Part shown: in pieces, positions 45,905 through 54,653 of the stretch
Position numbering within the stretch: position 1 is the stretch's first letter
Layout: each line of letters opens with the position of its first letter
Assembly (NCBI RefSeq): GCF_051466335.1
Contig: NZ_CP195793.1
Location: 3,472,001-3,536,000 of the forward strand
Reading direction: 5' to 3'
DNA from: Planctomicrobium sp051466335
Lineage (GTDB): Bacteria; Planctomycetota; Planctomycetia; Planctomycetales; Planctomycetaceae
Length of the DNA: 64,000 nt
Position numbers and translations under genes: made by a program
Notes under the pieces: generated by a model
Databases searched by the model: none
The model's input: only the letters and a program-made list of their open reading frames with translations
Told to the model about the DNA's origin: nothing

Positions 45905-47029
45905 ATGCAGCGATTGCAATCACTCTTGATGTCGCTCGCCTTGGTCTTGCTGGGAGGATCGGTATTTGCCGAATTCCCGGGAGGATATCAGGGGTCTGCT
46001 CCCTATCGTCCCTCGTTGACCTCCTCATTCGACGAACAGCTTCCATTTCTTCCACCTGCCCCCGAGTCCTTGACGGCACGGACGGGGACTACCTTCTATC
46101 GCCCTGACGTTGTGGCTCAGATGCCGGCCGAGCCGGTGCAGATGCCGCAATATCAATCGTTCGATCCTGCTCTGTCTCGCTACTGGATGGTGAGCAGCCG
46201 TCAATCCGTCCAGAACATCAACGATCGAAACCGGGGCCCGTGGGGACTCCATATCCACGAATTGCATTGCGACGGAAGCTCACAGGCCAGCAACATCGGA
46301 TTACTGTCACAGCAGATTGTTCCAGGTGTGCCAGTTTGTATTTTTGTCCACGGAAGCTTTGTCGAATTGCCAAATCAGTACGTCGAGGCGGCCGGCTTCT
46401 ACACCGCCGTCCGAGGAAAAAATCCCTCGCCTCTCCATATGATCTTCTTCACATGGCCGAGCGATGGTCCCTACACCGGGATTTTCCCAGTCGATGTGGC
46501 AATCCGTGGGCGTCAGGCGGACTTCAACGGATTTCACCTGGCCTATCTGATTTCTCAAATTCCTGCTGAGTGTCCGATTTGCCTCGTTGGTCACAGCCAC
46601 GGCACTCGAGCCATTCTCTCTGCGATGCACCTCGCCGGAGGCGGGACAATCGAAGGGTGCTCATTCCCTTATTCCATGGGCCAGAATCGACGATATCGAG
46701 CGGTTCTGGCAGCGGCAGCTTTTGATCACAATTGGCTCAATCCTGGCCATCAATTCGATCGCTCGCTGAATCCGCTTGAAGGGCTTGTGAATCTGAGAAA
46801 TCGCAACGACCTCGCGCTGGCAGCATACCCCCTCTCCCGCCCATTTGCGCACCGTGCGACCGCGCGAAGCGGTTTCACCGAACATGATGCCCGCATGATT
46901 GGCTACAATGCCGCCAAGATCCGGGAAGCTGACGTTACAGACATCGTGGGACGCCATCACTATTGGCCCTACTACTACAAGAGCCCAACCATCATCAACA
47001 CGATCTCGCCTTATATTTTCTTTCAGTAA
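45905..47029 (+). CDS. secreted alpha/beta hydrolase
   Basis: 374 residues with a signal peptide (about 1-22, ending VFAEF). The hydrolase core includes VCIFVHGSFVE (oxyanion strand) and CLVGHSHGTRAIL with the nucleophile Ser in GHSHG. The C-terminal half is rich in Arg, Tyr and Pro, including HHYWPYYYKSP. Esterase or lipase-like activity is plausible; the substrate is unknown. It is a single gene between the anti-sigma-like gene and argH, all on the plus strand but widely spaced. Confidence 0.72.
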   Translation: MQRLQSLLMSLALVLLGGSVFAEFPGGYQGSAPYRPSLTSSFDEQLPFLPPAPESLTARTGTTFYRPDVVAQMPAEPVQMPQYQSFDPALSRYWMVSSRQSVQNINDRNRGPWGLHIHELHCDGSSQASNIGLLSQQIVPGVPVCIFVHGSFVELPNQYVEAAGFYTAVRGKNPSPLHMIFFTWPSDGPYTGIFPVDVAIRGRQADFNGFHLAYLISQIPAECPICLVGHSHGTRAILSAMHLAGGGTIEGCSFPYSMGQNRRYRAVLAAAAFDHNWLNPGHQFDRSLNPLEGLVNLRNRNDLALAAYPLSRPFAHRATARSGFTEHDARMIGYNAAKIREADVTDIVGRHHYWPYYYKSPTIINTISPYIFFQ

Positions 47030-47257
47030 TGTGATTCGCTGCTGGGTTCGGCGACTTCAGGCTCTCGTTTCAAAAAAAAACTCTTCTTCGCTGGCAGAGC
47101 AGTCCAATTTTCGTGATGCTCTGAACTGATCGGAATCGTGATTGCGGCTGTTTCGTCGTGCCACAATCAATGAGCACCGAATTCCTGTCTGATGAATTCT
47201 GTCGATCACCGTTATTCTTGATCGACTTGGAAATTTTGCGGAATGCAGAGGAAGATC

Positions 47258-48634
47258 GTGGCAGAAAAAGCCTGGGGCGGACGTTTCACAGAACCGACCA
47301 ACGAGCAGGTCGAACTGTTTACAGAGTCAATTTCGTTCGATTCCCGTCTGGCAGAGGTCGATGTCCAGGGTTCGCAAGCACATGCAAAGATGCTCGCTCA
47401 GGTGGGGCTGATTTCATCTGAAGAGTGCGAACAGATCTGCGCTGCCCTCACTGCGATTCTCGAAGAGATCCAGCGTGGGGAAATGCAATACAGCTCTTCT
47501 CTCGAAGACATTCACATGCACATCGAGTCTGCATTGATCAAGCGACTCGGCGACACCGGACGCAAATTGCACACGGGACGCTCACGCAACGATCAGGTCT
47601 CTACGGATATCAAACTCTACATCCGTAACGCCATCGATCGGATCGATCAGCAACTCAAGGGACTGCAGATCGCTTTCGTTGCGCGTAGCGAGCGCGATAT
47701 CGATATGGTTCTCCCCGGCTATACCCATTTGCAGCGGGCTCAGCCGGTGAATGCTGTCCATTATTGGCTGGCCTATTGCGAGAAGTTCCAGCGCGACCGC
47801 GACCGTTTGGCTGATTGCCGGGCGAGGTTGAACTATTCTCCGCTCGGAGCGGCGGCGCTGGCAGGCTCGACTCTGCCAATCGATCGTCACTTCACAGCGA
47901 AAGAGTTGAGCTTCACTGCCCCTGCTGCCAACAGTCTCGACATCTCCAGCGATCGCGATTACCTCGTTGAATTCACATCTGCCCTGGCATTGATTTCGGT
48001 TCACCTGAGTGGTTGGGCGGAAGAGTGGATTCTCTGGTGTACCACGGAATTCGGCTTCCTGAAGTTGCCCGATGCCTACACAACTGGATCTTCGATTATG
48101 CCACAGAAGAAGAATCCGGACGTGCTGGAATTGATTCGTGGTAAGTCCGCTCGCGTGATCGCCTCTGCTCAACAACTCTTCGTGTTGTTGAAGGGCTTGC
48201 CGATGGCCTACAACCGCGATTTACAGGAAGATAAGCTCGCAGCGTTTGTCGCACTGGATACCGTTTCCAGTTGTCTTCAAGTGGCGCCATCGATCGTCGC
48301 TCATGCTGAGTTGAATCGCGAACGCATTCAGAGTCGCATTGAAGAGGGCTTCCTCGACGCAACGGCGCTTATGGAATACCTGATCAAGAAGGGGACTCCG
48401 ATGCGCACCGGTCACGAGATCGTCGGTCGTCTGGTTGCGGAGTGTGAGATGCGTCAGTGCCGACTCGCCGACCTGACGATTCAGGAACTCAAGGTCATTG
48501 CGCCAAACGTTGACGAGTCGATTTATGAGATCCTCGGAGCGCAGAATGCGGCAGCCGCTCTGGTCAGTTATGGAAGCGGCGGACACGACCGCGTCCGTGA
48601 GCAACTTGCTGCGTGGCAAAAGCGATTAGCTTGA
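47258..48634 (+). CDS. argH: argininosuccinate lyase
   Basis: 458 residues from GTG 47258, favoured by AGAGG about 6 nt upstream; ATG 47243 is an in-frame alternative without such a site. AWGGRFTEP opens the protein, LHTGRSRNDQVSTD is the substrate-binding part, and GSSIMPQKKNPD is the superfamily signature with the mobile catalytic Ser. It splits argininosuccinate to arginine and fumarate, the last step of arginine synthesis. No other arg gene is in the window. A terminator follows. Confidence 0.96.
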   Translation: MAEKAWGGRFTEPTNEQVELFTESISFDSRLAEVDVQGSQAHAKMLAQVGLISSEECEQICAALTAILEEIQRGEMQYSSSLEDIHMHIESALIKRLGDTGRKLHTGRSRNDQVSTDIKLYIRNAIDRIDQQLKGLQIAFVARSERDIDMVLPGYTHLQRAQPVNAVHYWLAYCEKFQRDRDRLADCRARLNYSPLGAAALAGSTLPIDRHFTAKELSFTAPAANSLDISSDRDYLVEFTSALALISVHLSGWAEEWILWCTTEFGFLKLPDAYTTGSSIMPQKKNPDVLELIRGKSARVIASAQQLFVLLKGLPMAYNRDLQEDKLAAFVALDTVSSCLQVAPSIVAHAELNRERIQSRIEEGFLDATALMEYLIKKGTPMRTGHEIVGRLVAECEMRQCRLADLTIQELKVIAPNVDESIYEILGAQNAAAALVSYGSGGHDRVREQLAAWQKRLA

Positions 48635-48697
48635 TCCACAAAAGGTCCTCCACATGAAATCTGGTCCGGCCATCAATTGATGCTGCCAGAAAAAATC

Positions 48698-48731
48698 AAA
48701 CTCCCCGTAGACCGTTCTGCGGGGAGTTTTC
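48698..48731. terminator. bidirectional terminator after argH
   Basis: AAACTCCCCG (48698-48707) pairs with CGGGGAGTTT (48720-48729), followed by TT on the plus strand; on the minus strand the stem runs into a TTTTTT stretch. It serves argH and could also serve the convergent gene at 48858-49283. Confidence 0.85.
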
Positions 48732-48857
48732 GTAGAGGACTTCAATGAGCGATGCAGGCCGGGGCAGCCGAGTTCCTGAGACGTTCCGGATCGCTACGAA
48801 GGATCGTTACAATTGATCACTCAATCTTTACGCCAGTGATTTTTCGGATCGATGAAG

Positions 48858-49283
48858 TCATTGGCAGAGGGAACAAATAACGATTCCCTCTTCTTCGACG
48901 AGGAGGGTATTCGTCGGGTACAGCGAGAAAAGAATGAACAGCAGGTATCCGAGGTAAAGACCCGCTCCATAGCAGGCAACGGTTAAATTTAATACTTCTT
49001 TGCCGAAGATGACGATAGAGCAACCGATTTCGAGAAGAAGGAGAAAGATGATCGCGACGCCGATTGTCAGCTGACGGAGAATGGGACATTTCCCGTTGCA
49101 GAGTTTTCGAATCTGGCGATCAGCAATGTGAGCTCGGATGAGAGCATTGACGAACGGAAGAACAGCGGCCAACACTCCTCCCCAAAAAGGTTCATAGAGG
49201 AAACCGATCGCTGGGCTGAACGATGTAATCAGCGGCAGAAATCCGTCCCATTTGAGGATGGCTAAAGCTTGCTTCCAGTTCAT
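48858..49283 (-). CDS. small multi-pass membrane protein, unknown
   Basis: 141 residues with about four hydrophobic helices: 12-30, 33-50, 71-92 and 98-122. The middle loop AHIADRQIRKLCNGKCPILRQL is basic with two cysteines, and the C-terminus ends EEEGIVICSLCQ, a second CxxC pair. I do not recognise a family; zinc or thiol chemistry at the C-terminus is only a possibility. Convergent with argH and divergent from the DUF1080 gene. Confidence 0.6.
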   Translation of the reverse strand: MNWKQALAILKWDGFLPLITSFSPAIGFLYEPFWGGVLAAVLPFVNALIRAHIADRQIRKLCNGKCPILRQLTIGVAIIFLLLLEIGCSIVIFGKEVLNLTVACYGAGLYLGYLLFILFSLYPTNTLLVEEEGIVICSLCQ

Positions 49284-49419
49284 TAATCACCCATTAGCTG
49301 GTTCAATCAGCGAATCATCAAATTGTATTGAATCATTCGCCTCACGCAACGTGGTTTGCGAAGGGAACTTTGTCTCAGGTAAGCTGACGACTGACACCTG
49401 CCTTTACCGGAGCCCTCCC

Positions 49420-50109
49420 ATGAAATTCTCACTTCTTCTGGCAACGATCTGCGTGTTCGTCACATCTTCGTTTGCCAAGGCCGACGACAACTGGATTGAA
49501 CTCTTCGACGGGAAAACGCTTGACGGTTGGAAGGTGCTTGCCGGGGGAGCGACTTACCGTGTCGAAGATGGCTGCATCGTCGGCAAGACCGATGATGGTC
49601 CGCGAAATACCTTTTTGACCAAAGGTCCCTACGGTGACTTCGAACTCGGATTCGACGTCAAATGCGATCCCTCATTGAACTCAGGTGTGCAGATTCGCAG
49701 CCAGATTCGTCCGGGTGATGTGGAGGTTCCAAATGCAGAACGTCCCGAACTCAACCCAGTGATGATCTTCGGGTATCAATGTGAGATTGCAGATGCGGGA
49801 TCAAAAGTCTCCGGAAATTTCTGGGATGAAGCCCGCGGTGGAAAATGGTGGGACGATTTTTCGAACCGCCCGGAAGCACAGAACGCATTCAAAAACAACG
49901 AGTGGAACCATTACCGAATTGTCGCTCAAGGCGATCACATCCGATCATGGATCAATGGTATTCCCTGCGCTGACTTTCACGACGACACCGACGCCAGTGG
50001 AATCATCGGACTTCAGGTCCATGCAATTGCAAAAGGGACCGGGCCATTCGAAGTCCGATGGAAGAATGTCCGTTTGCGTGAATTAAAGTCCGGGGACGTT
50101 GTCAAATAA
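49420..50109 (+). CDS. DUF1080 / 3-keto-disaccharide hydrolase domain protein
   Basis: 229 residues from ATG 49420 (GGAG 7 nt upstream); the frame is open from 49252. A signal peptide (about 1-21, ending FAKA) precedes the DUF1080 domain: WIELFDGKTLDGWKVL, DGCIVGKTDDG, NSGVQIRSQ, FGYQCEIADAG, EWNHYRIVAQGD and GIIGLQVHAI. It is the more canonical of the two DUF1080 proteins in the window. It is exported, and substrate is unknown. The next gene follows 62 bp later on the same strand. Confidence 0.85.
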   Translation: MKFSLLLATICVFVTSSFAKADDNWIELFDGKTLDGWKVLAGGATYRVEDGCIVGKTDDGPRNTFLTKGPYGDFELGFDVKCDPSLNSGVQIRSQIRPGDVEVPNAERPELNPVMIFGYQCEIADAGSKVSGNFWDEARGGKWWDDFSNRPEAQNAFKNNEWNHYRIVAQGDHIRSWINGIPCADFHDDTDASGIIGLQVHAIAKGTGPFEVRWKNVRLRELKSGDVVK

Positions 50110-50171
50110 GGTTCCAAATTCAATGCTGGGATCGAGCCTGATTCCCTCAACGTTTTACTGGAAGCAGGTTG

Positions 50172-50774
50172 ATGGGGACACCTGAAAGAGACCGCGCCAA
50201 ATCGGAATCACTTCGCCCGTTGTCCCGAGACCTACTTTGGGTAGTCGGTTCATTAGTGGCGGTCGCAGTTCTTGCATTGACGGCATCCTACGTCCCGAAT
50301 GTGATGAAGCGACTTGGTGTATTCTATTTCGTTTACGGCATCGCCTGCGGAATGGTGATGTTGTGGTTGGCTGCAGAACTTCGCCCAGCGTTTCAACGAT
50401 CCTTCCCCTACATTGGGGGTGTGATCTGCTGCATTGGAGCCTGTTATCTGGGGTGGCTGTCGTATCAGCGATTTGTTGACGCTCGCGCTGAAATGGTTGC
50501 ATCGAATCCACACAGCGCAGCGATCGAGTCGGCGATCGAATCGTTCAGCAAGGACAATCCGGAACTCCAGGAGTGGGCCGCGGCGTCCAAACGTGGGAAG
50601 TCACTGCGATTCGTGGATTACCTTCATCACCGGGTTTCATCCATCGGCGACTGGGCGAGTCCTTTTCCCGAGCTTTTTTGGATCTGCGAGGTTCTGATCG
50701 CAAGCATTGCCTGTGGTTGGACGATGCAAACACGTCGGCGGCTTGAGATTCCTCATGAGAGTTCTTCTCCGTAA
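50172..50774 (+). CDS. membrane protein, unknown
   Basis: 200 residues from ATG 50172 (GGAAG 7 nt upstream). Three hydrophobic helices near 22-45, 55-75 and 80-100 are followed by a polar segment (about 100-160) and a fourth helix near 165-185. No domain is recognised. It lies between DUF1080 and acpS genes on the same strand, with 62 and 48 bp spacing, so these three may be co-transcribed. Confidence 0.65.
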   Translation: MGTPERDRAKSESLRPLSRDLLWVVGSLVAVAVLALTASYVPNVMKRLGVFYFVYGIACGMVMLWLAAELRPAFQRSFPYIGGVICCIGACYLGWLSYQRFVDARAEMVASNPHSAAIESAIESFSKDNPELQEWAAASKRGKSLRFVDYLHHRVSSIGDWASPFPELFWICEVLIASIACGWTMQTRRRLEIPHESSSP

Positions 50775-50822
50775 TCGAGTCGCTGAATAGACGTTTTTTA
50801 CCCGTCAGGAAAGTTGTGAAAG

Positions 50823-51227
50823 ATGGCCATGATCATTGGTCTGGGAACAGATATCACTGAAATCGTTCGCATTGGTTCAATGATTGAGCGGCATGGTGAG
50901 TTGTTCTTGCAGCGAGTCTATACCGAAGACGAAATCAGATACTGTCAGCGACATAAAGAGGCGCTTCAACACTACGCCGGACGCTGGGCCGCGAAAGAAG
51001 CGGTCATGAAAGCTCTCGGCACAGGGTTCACCAGAGGGGTCGGCTGGAAAGATATTCAAATTGGCAAAACCAAAGCGGGACGCCCCTTGATTGAACTGGT
51101 GGGTGGAGCGGGTCGTGTGGCAGAGGAAATGGGGATCGATGAAGTTCTCATTACCATTTCTCATTGCCGTGCCTATGCCACAGCCACGGCGATCGCAGTT
51201 CAACATCATGTCCGCAGAGAAGCGTGA
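50823..51227 (+). CDS. acpS: holo-[acyl-carrier-protein] synthase
   Basis: 134 residues, the usual AcpS length. IIGLGTDITEIVRI with Asp10 and RWAAKEAVMKALGTG with Glu59 are the Mg-binding signature residues of 4'-phosphopantetheinyl transferases; ITISHCRAYATATAIA ends the domain. It transfers the phosphopantetheine arm from CoA to ACP. A long minus-strand frame over this gene is only a shadow. Confidence 0.95.
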   Translation: MAMIIGLGTDITEIVRIGSMIERHGELFLQRVYTEDEIRYCQRHKEALQHYAGRWAAKEAVMKALGTGFTRGVGWKDIQIGKTKAGRPLIELVGGAGRVAEEMGIDEVLITISHCRAYATATAIAVQHHVRREA

Positions 51228-51347
51228 CTTTGCGGATCTGTTCGCATCGCTGTTCAAACATGCGTATACTGTAATGTGTGTCCTATAGAGAACCGATAGA
51301 GCTACTGACTGCCACTTCAATTCACTACCCATTGAAGGAGAACTGGA

Positions 51348-52337
51348 ATGTACACACCTGGACAAACTCGATGCGGCGACTGCAACGCTGATATGAATCG
51401 TCGTCAGTTTCTTCAGAGAACCAGTGTCATTGCTGCGAGCGTCGGGGTGTTCTCTGGACCGTTGCATGGAGCGTTTGCCGCTCCTTCGAAAAGCAGTCGG
51501 GCTGAAACAGCAGCTGCGAAGTTGTTTGAAACGCTGAATCCAGCACAGCGGCAGGAAATCTGCTTCGCGTTCGATCACCCGAACCGAACACGAATCAGTG
51601 CTAACTGGGCGGTCTCGAAACCGTGTATCTACGAGGACTTTTATACACCTGAACAAAGAGGGCTCATCAAAGAAACGTTTCGGGAGATCACCAGCGAAGA
51701 AGGCTTCTCTCGATTCAATGAGCAGATGGAAGCTGATGATGGTGGATTCGACCGCTATCACGTTGGCCTCTTCGGCGATCCAACAACCGATAAATTCGAG
51801 TGGGTGCTGAGTGGACTTCATTCCACAATGAGGGCGTCCGGGAACAGCACCCCGGGAGCAGCATTTGGAGGTCCGATTGTCTACGGCCATGCGGAGGAAG
51901 ACCCCAAAGACAACATCTTCTATTACCAGACCCAGAAGGCAAACGAGGTCTTCAAAGCTCTGGACGCCAATCAGGCAGCTCAGGCACTGCTCACCGCCGC
52001 TCCTGCTGAAACAGCGGTGTTGCTTCAAGGGACCGGCGGAGCGTTCACGGGACTTTCACTTGCGAGTCTCTCAGCCGATCAGCAAGGATTAGTCCGCGAA
52101 GTGATTCAGGTGTTGCTTGCTCCGTACCGTCAGGAAGATGTCGAGGAAGCAATGAAATTGCTGGAATCTGGCGGTGGAATCGGGGCGTTAAACATGTCGT
52201 TCTACAAACAGGGCGATTTGAATAGCGATCAGGAATGGGACATCTGGCGACTGGAAGGACCTTCGTTCGTCGCCCATTTCCGTGGAGCCCCGCACGTTCA
52301 CGCCTACTTGAACATCGGCACATCCCGTCAGGGCTAA
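51348..52337 (+). CDS. TAT-exported DUF3500-like protein
   Basis: 329 residues. The N-terminus has a short leader with CGDCN, then NRRQFLQRTSVIAAS, a twin-arginine signal with cleavage near AFAAP. The mature protein (LFETLNPAQRQEICFAFDHP, NWAVSKP, GLIKETFREI, FEWVLSGLHSTMR, then PIVYGHA) resembles DUF3500 proteins of planctomycetes, whose function is unknown. GGAG is present before the ATG. Folding before export suggests a cofactor or metal. A strong terminator follows. Confidence 0.65.
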   Translation: MYTPGQTRCGDCNADMNRRQFLQRTSVIAASVGVFSGPLHGAFAAPSKSSRAETAAAKLFETLNPAQRQEICFAFDHPNRTRISANWAVSKPCIYEDFYTPEQRGLIKETFREITSEEGFSRFNEQMEADDGGFDRYHVGLFGDPTTDKFEWVLSGLHSTMRASGNSTPGAAFGGPIVYGHAEEDPKDNIFYYQTQKANEVFKALDANQAAQALLTAAPAETAVLLQGTGGAFTGLSLASLSADQQGLVREVIQVLLAPYRQEDVEEAMKLLESGGGIGALNMSFYKQGDLNSDQEWDIWRLEGPSFVAHFRGAPHVHAYLNIGTSRQG

Positions 52338-52367
52338 GTGCATTCGATCTGCCAAGGAATATCTCTG

Positions 52368-52422
52368 CGAGGAGCGGCAATCACACGGAAAACGCCGTGT
52401 TGATTGCCGCTCCTCGGTTTTC
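52368..52422 (+). terminator. intrinsic terminator of the DUF3500-like gene
   Basis: Perfect 16-bp stem CGAGGAGCGGCAATCA (52368-52383) with TGATTGCCGCTCCTCG (52401-52416), followed by GTTTTCC. It lies 31 bp after the stop. Confidence 0.9.
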
Positions 52423-52635
52423 CAGGACCTGCAAACCTGCGCCTGCGTTGGAATAATTGAAAGTTTTTCGACAACAACCGGGAATTCTGCAAACGAACGT
52501 GAAAAGCGGTTTGCCCCATACGAACTATGACATAGGTTTCGGCGAACGTTGTCCGCCGCGTTATAGAATTGTCGACATCAGTTTGGCTGATAAAAGCGGC
52601 TCAGAGTCAGGCAGACGAACCAGAGGAGAAGAGCG

Positions 52636-52797
52636 ATGCTCTTCGCAACCGACTATCCCGGAAAATATTACGTCAATTTCTACATCAAGTCGTTCAATAA
52701 TTTCTGGGACAACCTCACGCCGACTGAGTACGGCGTCATACTCATTCTCGTCGGAGCATGCGGGTATTTCCTGCTGATGCACTCTCAGCGTCGCTAG
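52636..52797 (+). CDS. 53-residue single-pass membrane microprotein
   Basis: A short gene with a strong ribosome site: GAGGAG ends 8 nt or so before ATG 52636. The product starts MLFATDYPGKYYVNFYIKSF, then NFWDNLTPTEYG, one hydrophobic helix (about 34-48, VILILVGACGYFLLM) and ends HSQRR. The orientation should be N-out or N-in with a short basic tail inside. It lies at the end of, and convergent to, the cytochrome oxidase cluster. The role is unknown; an oxidase accessory subunit is only a guess. Its TAG stop begins copy C of the dispersed repeat. Confidence 0.7.
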   Translation: MLFATDYPGKYYVNFYIKSFNNFWDNLTPTEYGVILILVGACGYFLLMHSQRR

Positions 52798-52865
52798 CCC
52801 CAGTCTTAAGAAGCGGGCGGGCGGATGATGGCCAATGCTCGTTCAAACGCTGTGTTGATCGCCGC
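52795..52865 (+). repeat. TAG-anchored dispersed repeat, copy C
   Basis: Starts at the TAG stop of the 53-codon gene. The core 52818-52851 is about 79% identical to copy A read on its minus strand (GCGGGCG, then GCTCGTTCAA and CGC), and ATCGCCGC is shared at 52858-52865; one gap is needed near 52811. It overlaps the antisense of the last residues of the gene at 52843-53160. Confidence 0.65.
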
Positions 52866-53160
52866 GGTGGGGATCAACGGCGTTTGGTCCCAATCCGAAC
52901 TCTCCCAGAAACGCTTCGTTCTCAGCAGTTTGCACTTTGGACAATCGGTAGAACGAAATGCCAAAGATGATTCCAAGCGTGGCGGGCATCGAGAGCATGA
53001 ACAGGATGCTGTACATGTAGGCCCGTGGTTGTGCTTTGACCTTGGGATCTTCGCTGCCCTGAATAGCAGTCTTGCACATTGGACAGGCCATCGCTGGATT
53101 CGCTGACAGTGAAGATGTCAGCACCAGACTCAGACAGATCACTTGAATGAGCTTCGCCAT
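52843..53160 (-). CDS. small membrane protein of the oxidase cluster (CPMCK type)
   Basis: 105 residues from ATG 53160; the frame is open from 53205. A signal peptide or first helix (about 1-25, ending ANPAMA) precedes CPMCKTAIQ, a CxxC motif, then a basic segment and one membrane helix (about 52-73). The C-terminal tail (NAVDPHRGDQ) is encoded within repeat copy C. It is the last gene of the minus-strand oxidase cluster, 59 bp after the SCO1-DUF420 gene. A copper or thiol role is possible from the CPMC motif, but this is inference. Confidence 0.65.
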   Translation of the reverse strand: MAKLIQVICLSLVLTSSLSANPAMACPMCKTAIQGSEDPKVKAQPRAYMYSILFMLSMPATLGIIFGISFYRLSKVQTAENEAFLGEFGLGPNAVDPHRGDQHSV

Positions 53161-53219
53161 CGGGTCATTCCGGTCATTCGGATTCGCGCGGAGTTGTAAA
53201 TTCAATCACGAGAACTGAA

Positions 53220-54638
53220 CTACATCTTATACAACATCCAGTAAATCAACACCCCAGTGATGGAAACATAAAGCCAAACTGGGAATGTCACCCACGCCCA
53301 TCGCCGATGAACTCTTCGTTCCTGAACGCGCTCGACAGCCTCCTCGGCGGAGATGCCATCTGGATATGCCTTACGACCATTGAGAATGGTGATGATCGCC
53401 AGAACAGGGACAGCAGCGGCTAAAATCACATGGCTGATCAGAATCGAATAATAAACCAGTTTGAACGTTCCGGTCCCAGTGAATGGCATGCCTCGGACTT
53501 TTCCATATTCATGCAACGCCCAATGATAGGATAAGTACGTTGCCAGAAACGCGACCGAGACTCCAAACGCAAGCAGCATCAATCGTTTGTGAAGGTGATA
53601 TCGGCGAAATTTTGCGGCGGAATACCCGAGCAGCAACAAACATGTCGCCAGAGAGTTGAGCATGGCGTTCGTCGCAGGAAGCCGCTGCGCCCAACCGGGG
53701 AGACGTGCAAGAACCGCTTCTTTCGTCGGCTTTTCCTCTGGGTCGGCGAGTGCCCCCGCTTCCTTTTGAGCGTTCACTTTTCGTGCTTCCAGAGCAGCGA
53801 TCGAAGCGAACGTCGCTGGTTGAAATCTCTGCGGAGTCTTGATTTCCCCTTTGATGACCCGTCGAAGAGTGACAAGTTCCGCGTCGGCCAGGCCGCTGTA
53901 TCTTCCCAGGATCTTTCCATCGGCTCCCACGTGGATGAAGTTGTCGCTGTGAGCGAACTCCATCCCTGCTCGCCGAGATTCCCCGAGGTTCTCCCAGGCA
54001 GGCTCTTTAAATCCGGTCCGAATTAACTCGAGAACCTGCGCCGGATCGCCGGTGACAAATCGCCAGCGTGGAGCTTTGGCCCCCCAGATATCTGCAAATT
54101 CCCGCATATACGGGACGGTATCGTGTTCGGGGTCGACGGTAATTGTGACGAACCGAACTGGAACGTTTTTCAGTTCCTGATTCAGCTCCATCACCTTCCT
54201 GCAGGTCATCGGGCACTGAAACGTGCAGCGGGCGAAAACAAAATTCGCGACCCACTGCTCGCCTAACAGCATCTCCTTTGTGATCGGTTCGTTGTTCTGA
54301 TCAAGGAGACTGAAATCACTGACAGTCGCTGCGTCCCAAGGAACCGGAGGAGTGTCTTTGTCGAGTTGCACAAACGGCGGTGGGTTCTCGCCCGGTGCAA
54401 GTTCGACGACAACAGCGGCCGGTTCAAGATCCGAATCTGATTCAGCGGAAACAGGATTCTCCACCGAACAGAGCATCACTGCCATGAACAGTTGAAGAGT
54501 CCGGCCCCAAAGTGAGAGCTTGCTGATCTGAATCATCCCAATTCGACTTTCATCAATTAAACCGGGCTTCGACACGGACTGGATTGAATCGGTTTTGCCT
54601 CTGTGAAATGCCCTCCTCCATCGAATGGAAGTCGGCAT
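53220..54638 (-). CDS. SCO1/SenC-DUF420 fusion protein
   Basis: 472 residues. The N-terminal signal or anchor (about 36-66) is followed by a SCO domain (about 100-265) with the copper ligands Cys142 and Cys146 in CPMTC and His230 in FAHSDNF. From about 318 on comes a DUF420 domain with four membrane helices (about 323-342, 350-370, 393-417, 440-465). SCO proteins insert copper into the CuA site of subunit II; DUF420 proteins also occur with oxidase genes. GAGG lies 5 nt before ATG 54638; ATG 54536 is the alternative. It lies in the oxidase cluster. Confidence 0.88.
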   Translation of the reverse strand: MPTSIRWRRAFHRGKTDSIQSVSKPGLIDESRIGMIQISKLSLWGRTLQLFMAVMLCSVENPVSAESDSDLEPAAVVVELAPGENPPPFVQLDKDTPPVPWDAATVSDFSLLDQNNEPITKEMLLGEQWVANFVFARCTFQCPMTCRKVMELNQELKNVPVRFVTITVDPEHDTVPYMREFADIWGAKAPRWRFVTGDPAQVLELIRTGFKEPAWENLGESRRAGMEFAHSDNFIHVGADGKILGRYSGLADAELVTLRRVIKGEIKTPQRFQPATFASIAALEARKVNAQKEAGALADPEEKPTKEAVLARLPGWAQRLPATNAMLNSLATCLLLLGYSAAKFRRYHLHKRLMLLAFGVSVAFLATYLSYHWALHEYGKVRGMPFTGTGTFKLVYYSILISHVILAAAVPVLAIITILNGRKAYPDGISAEEAVERVQERRVHRRWAWVTFPVWLYVSITGVLIYWMLYKM

Positions 54639-54653
54639 GAAGACCTCGGCAAA

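Noticed and set aside
50877..52028. 383-codon minus-strand open frame
   Set aside because: It is antisense to acpS and the DUF3500-like gene, both clearly real, and its translation is Cys/Arg/Ser-rich without any motif.
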